Shown here: positions 58,409-64,000 of the stretch, one piece after another | Numbering within the stretch: position 1 is the stretch's first letter | Layout of the letters: each line of letters begins with the position of its first letter | Source: Ancylobacter oerskovii | GTDB taxonomy: Bacteria > Pseudomonadota > Alphaproteobacteria > Rhizobiales > Xanthobacteraceae | NCBI RefSeq assembly: GCF_018390555.1 | Contig: NZ_JAHBGB010000044.1 | Location: 151,424-215,423 of the forward strand | Reading direction: 5' to 3' | DNA: 64,000 nt | Made by a program: the position numbers and the translations under genes | The notes under the pieces: model-generated | Database searches by the model: none | What the model was told of the DNA's origin: nothing | Seen by the model: only the letters and a program-made list of their open reading frames with translations

Positions 58409-59299
58409 ATGGCGACGGCGACCTACAGCTACCTCTATCAGGCGGGTGGCGCCGGCGGCACCGTCCCCGGCGATGGACTGCCGCAGCTGGGCAGCAACGT
58501 CACGGTGACGGAGGGGACCGATGACGGTGTCTTCTCGGTCTCGGAAACCCTCGTCATCGAGCCCGCGCCGGCCGGGATGATCCCGCCCGTTACCTATCTC
58601 GGCACGATCGACGGCGGCATCGCGGTGCAGGACGGCAACGGTTCCTATTACTGGGTGACCAACCGCACCTACGAGCCGAGCGACGAGACGCCCTTCAGCG
58701 CCGTGGATTCGCCGGCCTGCTTCCTCGCCGGCACCCTGATCGCCACGCCGGAAGGCGCGGTGCCGGTGGAGAGGCTGAAGGCGGGTGACCTCGTGCGGAC
58801 CGTCGGCGGCGCGGCGCGGCCGGTGCGCTGGCTCGGGCGGCAGACCGTCTCCACGCGCTTCACCGATCCCCTGCGGGTGCTGCCGGTGCGCATAGAGGCG
58901 GGCGCGCTGGGCGAGGGGGTGCCGGCGCGCGACCTTCATCTTTCCGCCGACCATGCGCTGTGGCTGGACGGCCTGCTGGTGCAGGCCGGGGCGCTGGTGA
59001 ACGACGTCACCATCACCCGTCGCGCGGACGTGCCGGAAAGCTTCGTCTACTACCATGTGGAGCTGGACGACCACGCCCTCATCCTCGCCGAGGGCGTGCC
59101 GGCGGAGAGCTTCGTCGACAATGTCAGCCGTCGCCGCTTCGACAATTGGCAGGAGGCGCCGGCGAGGGAACCGAATGGCGCGATGCGGGAAATCGATCTG
59201 CCGCGCGTGAAGTCGTCTCGCCAGCTGCCGCCGGCGCTGGCCCGCCGGCTGGCCGAGCGGGCGCGGCTGAGAGCCGGCATCCCCACGCAGGTCGCCTAG
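58409..59299 (+). CDS. Hint-domain protein (Hedgehog/intein-type, Hint_2)
   Basis: 296 residues. The Hint domain begins SPACFLAGTLIATPEGAVPV with the nucleophile cysteine, ERLKAGDLVRTVGGAARPVR, WLGRQTV, RDLHLSADHALWLDGLLVQA, DVPESFVYYHVELDDHALIL, AEGVPAESFVDN. The first 100 residues are a beta-rich unknown module (TATYSYLYQAGGAGGTVPGD). In bacteria such proteins are often secreted and may self-process at the cysteine; no substrate is known. It stands alone after petC with its own start. Confidence 0.8.
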   Translation: MATATYSYLYQAGGAGGTVPGDGLPQLGSNVTVTEGTDDGVFSVSETLVIEPAPAGMIPPVTYLGTIDGGIAVQDGNGSYYWVTNRTYEPSDETPFSAVDSPACFLAGTLIATPEGAVPVERLKAGDLVRTVGGAARPVRWLGRQTVSTRFTDPLRVLPVRIEAGALGEGVPARDLHLSADHALWLDGLLVQAGALVNDVTITRRADVPESFVYYHVELDDHALILAEGVPAESFVDNVSRRRFDNWQEAPAREPNGAMREIDLPRVKSSRQLPPALARRLAERARLRAGIPTQVA

Positions 59300-59316
59300 A
59301 CGGCTTTCGCCGCCGC

Positions 59317-59793
59317 TCAGCTTTCCTCCCGCTCGACGAAGACGCAGTCGTCGAGCGCGAAGACCGGGCGGCCGAACTGATCGGTGCCGGTCTCGTGGGT
59401 GAAGACGAGGCCCCATTCCGGGCGGCTGGCGCTCGGCTTCTTCGCGATCACCTCGCTGGCGAAGGTGACGGTATCGCCGGCCAGCACCGGGCGCAGCCAT
59501 TTGAGGTTCTTGAAGCCCGGGGAGGGGCCGATGCGCGGCACCGGGCGGCCCTGCCGGTGCAACTCGGCATGATGGCGGGCGATGGCCTGCGCCCGCAGGC
59601 GGGCGGCGACCGCCGCGGTGTGCCAGCCGGAGGCGGCGAGCCCGCCGAAATGCATGCGCGCGCCGACCGCGGCGTCGAGATGGAAGGGCTGCGGATCGAA
59701 GCTGCGGGCGAAGGCGGTGATCTCCTCGGCGAAGAAGCTGTGCGAGCCGAGCGGGGTGACGGTGCCGACCACGACATCCTCGAAGAAGTCCAT
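59317..59793 (-). CDS. MaoC-like hot-dog dehydratase
   Basis: 158 residues. The hydratase motif is FARSFDPQPFHLDAAVG; GGLAASGWHTAAVAARLRAQ and SPGFKNLKWLRPVLAGDTVT are typical of MaoC_dehydratas proteins. It follows the second MaoC gene (59804-60262) by 10 bases on the same strand, so both probably form one enzyme pair. Acyl-CoA substrate unknown. Confidence 0.88.
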   Translation of the reverse strand: MDFFEDVVVGTVTPLGSHSFFAEEITAFARSFDPQPFHLDAAVGARMHFGGLAASGWHTAAVAARLRAQAIARHHAELHRQGRPVPRIGPSPGFKNLKWLRPVLAGDTVTFASEVIAKKPSASRPEWGLVFTHETGTDQFGRPVFALDDCVFVEREES

Positions 59794-59803
59794 GACGCCC
59801 TCC

Positions 59804-60262
59804 TCAGGCCGGCCGGAAGCCGGGATTGCGCCGGCCGAGCATGAAGGCGCCGGTGAGCTCGCACACCGGCCGGTTCCCGGCGTCCAGCAATTCGAGCCGC
59901 ATCTTGACGATGCCCATGTCCGGCCGGCTCTTCGAGGAGCGGGTCTCCAATATGTGGCGGCGCAGGCTCAGCACCGTGCCGGGCCGCACCGGGGCCAGGA
60001 AGCGCGCCTCGTCGACGCCCGGCGAGCCGAGGCAATCGGCATTGGCGAGCACCCCGTCCACCAGCAGCCGCATGGCGATGGCGCAGATGTGCCAGCCGGA
60101 GGCGCAGAGCCCGCCCACCGCGCTGGCGCCGGCGGCGGCGTCATCGAGATGCAGCGGGTTGGGATCGTATTTGCGCGCGAAGGCGACGATTTCCTCGCGG
60201 CCGACCACATAGCGCCCGCTCACCGCGACATGGCCCTCGTGGAAGTCCTCCCAGAAGAGCAT
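59804..60262 (-). CDS. MaoC-like hot-dog dehydratase, second copy
   Basis: 152 residues. FARKYDPNPLHLDDAAAGAS is the hydratase motif, then GGLCASGWHICAIAMRLLVD and GSPGVDEARFLAPVRPGTVL. Similar in layout to the next gene but clearly diverged, as in heterodimeric MaoC pairs. ATG 60262 gives the usual MLFWEDFHEGH start; the frame runs further upstream without a start signal. Confidence 0.88.
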   Translation of the reverse strand: MLFWEDFHEGHVAVSGRYVVGREEIVAFARKYDPNPLHLDDAAAGASAVGGLCASGWHICAIAMRLLVDGVLANADCLGSPGVDEARFLAPVRPGTVLSLRRHILETRSSKSRPDMGIVKMRLELLDAGNRPVCELTGAFMLGRRNPGFRPA

Positions 60263-60718
60263 AGGCGCCCCCGCTCCGTCCCCGACTCCAGCCTTTATGA
60301 CAGGCGAGGGGCGCGTCGAGGTCAAGCCATTCGCCGCGACGACGGCGATCCGCCTCAGGCTTCCGGCCTTTCGCGAGGCGGTTGTCGACCGCGGGCACGA
60401 GGCGGGCAGGCGCGTTCGGCCGCCCGGGCGTGGGGTTTTGAACTCGAGGTGGCCGGGGAAAGGGCCGAGGCGCACGTCTCGGCGATTCCGTGGCCGGCGG
60501 GTCCCGGGGGCACCTCGCCAGCTCGCTGGGCCCGGTGGCGACAGGCGCGGCCGGCGAGCGGGACGCCCCGAGGGAGCGGTGTTGTCATCGGCCACACCAG
60601 CAGTGGGCGGAACGGGGGCGCTCGACGGGAGCGGCCTTGCCCCCTGGGCGTCCCCGCTGGAGGCGGGGAGGCCGGGCGCGGGGCGCCACGGCCGCTCGTT
60701 GTTCCGGCCTTGGCCGGG
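60263..60718. other. Intergenic stretch with no identifiable gene
   Basis: 456 bases between the MaoC genes and ychF. Open frames exist on both strands but none has a recognisable product or start signal. The stretch is more uneven in composition than coding DNA nearby. It could be a decayed gene; I see nothing specific. Confidence 0.5.
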
Positions 60719-61816
60719 TCAGTTGGCGAAGCGGAAATGCAGCACGTCGCCATCGGCGACGACATATTCCTTGCCTTCGAGCCGCAGCCGGCCGGCGTCG
60801 CGGGCGCCGGCCTCGCCCTTGCCCTTGACGTAGTCGTCATAGGCGATGGTCTCGGCGCGGATGAAGCCCTTCTCGAAATCGGTATGGATGACGCCCGCCG
60901 CCCCCGGCGCCTTGGTGCCGGCGGTGATGGTCCAGGCGCGCGCTTCCTTCGGACCGACGGTGAAATAGGTGACGAGCTGCAGCAGCTCGTAGCCGGCGCG
61001 GATGACGCGGTTGAGGCCGGGCTCGTCGAGGTCGATGGCCTCGAGATATTCCTTCTGCTCCTCGGGCGGCAGCACGGCGATCTCGCTCTCGATCTTGGCG
61101 GAGACGACGACCGCCTTGGCGCCTTCCTTCGCCGCCTGCTCGAACACCTGCGCGGAGAGCGCGTTGCCCTCCTTCGCCGAGGCTTCCTCGACATTGCAGA
61201 CATAGAGCACGGGCTTCGAGGACAGCAGGCCGAGCATGCGGAAGGCCTTCTGCTCCTCCGGCTTGACGTCGACCAGGCGGGCCGGCTTGCCCTCGCGCAG
61301 CAGGACGAGGGCGCGGCTGATCAGGTCGAACAGTTCCTTGGATTCCTTGTCGCCGCCCTTGGCCTTCTTCTCCAGCGCCGGGGCGCGCTTCTCGAGACTC
61401 TCGAGATCGGCCAGCATCAGCTCGGTCTCGATGGTGTCGATGTCGTTGAGCGGCGCGATCTTGCCGTCGACATGGGTGATGTCGCCATCCTCGAAGCAGC
61501 GCACCACATGGGCGATGGCGTCGCATTCGCGGATATTGGCGAGGAACTGGTTGCCGAGGCCCTCGCCCTTCGACGCGCCGCGCACCAGGCCGGCAATATC
61601 GACGAAGGTGAGGCGGGTGGGGATGATCTGCCCCGAGCCGGCGATTTCCGCCAGCGTGTCGAGCCGCGGGTCCGGCACCGCCACGTCGCCGACATTCGGC
61701 TCGATGGTGCAGAACGGATAGTTGGCCGCCTGCGCCGCCGCCGTCTGCGTCAGCGCGTTGAAGAGGGTCGACTTGCCGACGTTCGGCAGGCCGACGATGC
61801 CGCATTTGAAGCCCAT
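60719..61816 (-). CDS. ychF: Redox-regulated ATPase YchF
   Basis: 365 residues of the OBG family. P-loop [20 protein letters not shown], the switch [40 protein letters not shown], the ATP-specific NVEEAS (replacing NKxD), and the C-terminal TGS domain [37 protein letters not shown]. It binds the ribosome. It is 88 bases downstream of pth on the same strand. Confidence 0.96.
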   Translation of the reverse strand: MGFKCGIVGLPNVGKSTLFNALTQTAAAQAANYPFCTIEPNVGDVAVPDPRLDTLAEIAGSGQIIPTRLTFVDIAGLVRGASKGEGLGNQFLANIRECDAIAHVVRCFEDGDITHVDGKIAPLNDIDTIETELMLADLESLEKRAPALEKKAKGGDKESKELFDLISRALVLLREGKPARLVDVKPEEQKAFRMLGLLSSKPVLYVCNVEEASAKEGNALSAQVFEQAAKEGAKAVVVSAKIESEIAVLPPEEQKEYLEAIDLDEPGLNRVIRAGYELLQLVTYFTVGPKEARAWTITAGTKAPGAAGVIHTDFEKGFIRAETIAYDDYVKGKGEAGARDAGRLRLEGKEYVVADGDVLHFRFAN

Positions 61817-61904
61817 GGTGCGATGCTCTTGAAATGTCCGATGTGTCGCCGACGTGGTTAGGCAAGCGCGCGCGGGAGCGCAAGCGCCGTGGCCCCCGCC
61901 GGGG

Positions 61905-62516
61905 CTATTTCGCGGCCTCGCCGGCCAGCTTGACCGTGCCGAAGCCCTGTGCCTCCAGGAAGAGATGCAGCCGGCTCTGGAACTCGTCGACCCGGCCGGC
62001 GACCAGCAGCCCGGCACAATCGGCGCAGCCATCCTCCACCGCTTCCACCCAGTTGCGCTCGGCCTTGGCGAAATCGCCCAGCACGAAGGGCATGACGAGG
62101 TTCCTGTCGCCGGGATGGCCGATGCCGAGCCGTACCCGGCCGTAATCATTGCCGCAATGGGCGGTGACGGAGCGCAGGCCGTTATGGCCGGCATTGCCGC
62201 CGCCGAACTTGGCCCGCACCTTGGCGGGCGGCAAATCGAGCTCGTCATGGAAGACGAAGATGTGCTTCAGCTCGATCTTGTAGAAGCGCTGCGCCTCGGC
62301 GACGGCGCGGCCGCTCTCGTTCATGAAGGTCTCGGGCAGCAGCGCCAGCACCTTCTCGCCGGCGATCTCGCCCTCGCAGGCGGCGCCCTGGAAGCGGCGG
62401 CGCCAGGGCGAGAAACGATGGCGGCGGGCGATGGCGTCCACCACCATGAAGCCGATATTGTGCCGGTTGCCGGCATATTTCGGCCCGGGATTTCCGAGCC
62501 CGGCGAAGAGGAACAT
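61905..62516 (-). CDS. pth: Peptidyl-tRNA hydrolase
   Basis: 203 residues. [20 protein letters not shown] has the catalytic His, [20 protein letters not shown] the Asn, [20 protein letters not shown] the Asp, and [20 protein letters not shown] the remaining site. It frees tRNA from drop-off peptidyl-tRNA. rplY-pth-ychF is a common order; a terminator lies between rplY and pth. Confidence 0.96.
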   Translation of the reverse strand: MFLFAGLGNPGPKYAGNRHNIGFMVVDAIARRHRFSPWRRRFQGAACEGEIAGEKVLALLPETFMNESGRAVAEAQRFYKIELKHIFVFHDELDLPPAKVRAKFGGGNAGHNGLRSVTAHCGNDYGRVRLGIGHPGDRNLVMPFVLGDFAKAERNWVEAVEDGCADCAGLLVAGRVDEFQSRLHLFLEAQGFGTVKLAGEAAK

Positions 62517-62550
62517 CCCTGGCCCCGTGGCGCTGACCGCAGCGGTCCCT

Positions 62551-62586
62551 GAAACGAGAAGGAGCCGGAAGCGGGCTTCCGGCTCC
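62551..62586 (-). terminator. Intrinsic terminator after rplY
   Basis: On the minus strand GGAGCCGGAAG (62586-62576), a 4-base loop, CTTCCGGCTCC (62571-62561), then TTCTCGTTT. Perfect 11-bp stem, 56 bases after the rplY stop, so pth may depend partly on read-through or its own promoter. Confidence 0.85.
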
Positions 62587-62642
62587 AGATTTCATCCGCC
62601 GCGCCCTGATCGCGCGGGAACGTAGCGGGTCGCGTCGGCCGA

Positions 62643-63266
62643 TCAGGCCTTGGCGGCCTCGGCAGCCGCCGCGGCGGCTTCGTCGGCCTCGGCTTCCTTG
62701 AGGCCCGACGGCGCCACGATGGTGGCCAGCGTATCGTCGCCATGGCCGGCCCAGGTGACGCCCGCCGGCAGCTTCACCTTCGACAGGTGGACCGAGTCGC
62801 CGAAGGCGGCGCCGGAGACGTCAACCTCGATCGCGTCGGGAATGGCGTCGGCCGGAGCGTTCAGCGACACGCTATGGGCGACGATGTTGAGCGTCGCGCC
62901 CTGCTTGAAGGCGGCGCCGGTGTCGGCACCGAGGAAATGCACCGGCACGTCGACGGTCAGGGTGGCGCCGATGGCGACCCGCAGGAAGTCGATGTGCAGC
63001 GGGAAATCCTTCACCACATCGAGCTGGTAGTCGCGCGGGATGACGCGGTGCGTCTCGCCGTCGACGTCGATGTTGAACAGGGTGGTCAGGAAGTGGCCGG
63101 CATAGATGATCTTGTTGATCTCGACATGGTCGAGGGTGATGCCGACGGGGGCCTTCCCGTCGCCATAGATCACGGCGGGCACGCGGCCGGCGCGACGCTC
63201 GGCACGGGCGGCCCCCTTGCCGCTCTTCGCGCGGGCCTGCGCCTTCAGTTCCTTGATGGCGGACAT
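62643..63266 (-). CDS. rplY: 50S ribosomal protein L25/general stress protein Ctc
   Basis: 207 residues, the long CTC form: L25 domain (ELKAQARAKSGKGAARAERR, AGRVPAVIYGDGKAPVGITL, FNIDVDGETHRVIPRDYQLD, FPLHIDFLRV) and a C-terminal beta domain (VHFLGADTGAAFKQGATLNI), ending in an Ala/Glu-rich tail. It binds 5S rRNA. ATG 63266 matches the family start. Confidence 0.95.
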   Translation of the reverse strand: MSAIKELKAQARAKSGKGAARAERRAGRVPAVIYGDGKAPVGITLDHVEINKIIYAGHFLTTLFNIDVDGETHRVIPRDYQLDVVKDFPLHIDFLRVAIGATLTVDVPVHFLGADTGAAFKQGATLNIVAHSVSLNAPADAIPDAIEVDVSGAAFGDSVHLSKVKLPAGVTWAGHGDDTLATIVAPSGLKEAEADEAAAAAAEAAKA

Positions 63267-63454
63267 GCTTGAATTCCTTGTTTGCAAAAGGAGAGGGCCG
63301 CTCGCGCGGCCCGGTCCCTTCAGGCTGGGTCTGGTGGTGCCGCAGCGGGCCTCCAGGGGTGCGGAATGGCTGCAGCGAGCGGCTCAATAGCAGCAAAAGC
63401 CTTCTGCGGCAATGCTTGCCTCAACGCCCGCCGCCATCGCGCGCCGCCGGGCGG

Positions 63455-64000
63455 CTAGAACTTGCCCAGCACGCCGGCCTTCACCACGCCGCTGGCGTTC
63501 GAATCCACCGGCGCCGAACGCTGGACCGAGATGAAGCGCTCATAGGTGCCCATCGGCGCGCGCCATTCCACGCCGGTGTTGACGGTGGAGGAACTGTCCA
63601 TCTCGACGGTGGCGCCGAGCTTGTCGCCCGTGCCGAGGCTGTCCAGCGGCACGCTGTAGCTGCTGCCGACGGTATAGCCGTCATAGACGGAGGGCGTGCC
63701 GGTGGAGGCCGAGGCGCCCAGCTGGCTGGTGCCGTAGAGCGAGAGATTGTCCATGGAATAGCCGACGCGGCCCTTCACCTCGCCATTGCCGCTGCCGGCC
63801 TGCCGGTTGAGCAGCGAGGAGACCGGGGCGGTGGCCGACATGCTGGTGGAGACGCCGACGCTGACCGGACCGCGCTCGACGAACTGGACGCTGGTGGGCA
63901 GCCGGGACCCCTTCGGCGCCGCGACGGACTTGCGTTCCGGCAGCTGCGCGTTGGGCGCCGGCTTCTCGCTCGCCAGCTCCGGCGTGCCGCCGAGGCCGAG
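63455..64000 (-). CDS. Outer-membrane-like or secreted protein, 5' end beyond the window
   Basis: The frame stays open to the window edge, so the N-terminus is missing (at least 181 residues seen). The visible part is rich in Ser/Gly/Thr beta-strand-like segments (GRVGYSMDNLSLYGTSQLGA; STVNTGVEWRAPMGTYERFI) and ends ...GVVKAGVLGKF, with the terminal Phe common in outer-membrane beta-barrels. An ATG at 63841 exists but cutting there would remove continuous coding sequence. No family recognised. Confidence 0.6.
   Translation of the reverse strand, partial: LGLGGTPELASEKPAPNAQLPERKSVAAPKGSRLPTSVQFVERGPVSVGVSTSMSATAPVSSLLNRQAGSGNGEVKGRVGYSMDNLSLYGTSQLGASASTGTPSVYDGYTVGSSYSVPLDSLGTGDKLGATVEMDSSSTVNTGVEWRAPMGTYERFISVQRSAPVDSNASGVVKAGVLGKF

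Noticed and set aside
60297-60833. Plus-strand open frame across the gap before ychF
   Set aside because: It runs into the ychF coding end and shows no motif or ribosome site.

Overview
The window is GC-rich DNA from an alphaproteobacterium. The evidence is a sciP cell-cycle regulator gene with a CtrA box upstream, Rhodobacter-type phosphatidylethanolamine methylation, fused ATGA/GTGA gene junctions, a petABC bc1 operon, and coprogenes typical of Hyphomicrobiales. A Xanthobacteraceae-like host is my inference, not something the sequence proves.

Positions 1 to about 15389 are the right-hand part of an integrated phage-related element ending at a tRNA-Met gene (15390-15466, minus). From left to right: a cut-off helix-turn-helix gene and small early-type genes (plus); an AT-rich HEPN/AbiU2-like toxin or abortive-infection gene (minus); a tail block of only a tape measure and two tail-assembly chaperones (minus); a regulatory region with TTCAG/CTGAA dyads; then a plus-strand head operon (small HTH protein, portal, protease-capsid fusion, DUF2190 cement, head-tail joining, terminase small and large subunits, a neck-like protein). 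An AT-rich two-gene module follows (ParB-fold protein plus Mrr-like PD-(D/E)XK nuclease), then an excisionase-like gene facing the attachment region. No integrase, tail tube, baseplate or lysis gene is visible, so the element may be a satellite or a remnant. This block is the best candidate for undescribed biology in the window.

From 15467 on the DNA is host chromosome. It holds a frameshifted Nudix gene, a metallophosphoesterase, a flavin alpha-hydroxy-acid dehydrogenase, and then the C-P lyase system: phnF (minus) faces phnG-H-I-J-GNAT-K-L-M-N (plus) across a perfect palindromic operator. Three copies of a palindromic repeat family sit at gene borders inside this operon, and two of them are translated as C-terminal tails. 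Next come DUF1801, sciP, mnmA, pmtA, a PLP decarboxylase, a glutathionyl-hydroquinone reductase, several GNAT enzymes with an XRE-cupin regulator, a DHFR-like protein and a secreted alpha/beta hydrolase.

Positions 37827-45562 (minus) hold a MoxR AAA ATPase, DUF58, BatA/DUF4159 and VWA-like membrane protein operon, interrupted by a repeat-dense 0.7 kb spacer. Then comes a tight plus-strand run: DUF1285, Nudix CoA pyrophosphatase, DUF6111, CCA-adding enzyme and a VOC protein. After DUF3616 and a rhamnosyltransferase-like gene come hemF (minus), an ABC exporter, trmL (minus), petA-petB-petC with a clear terminator, a Hint-domain protein, two MaoC-like hydratases, ychF, pth and rplY (minus). The window ends inside an outer-membrane-like protein gene.
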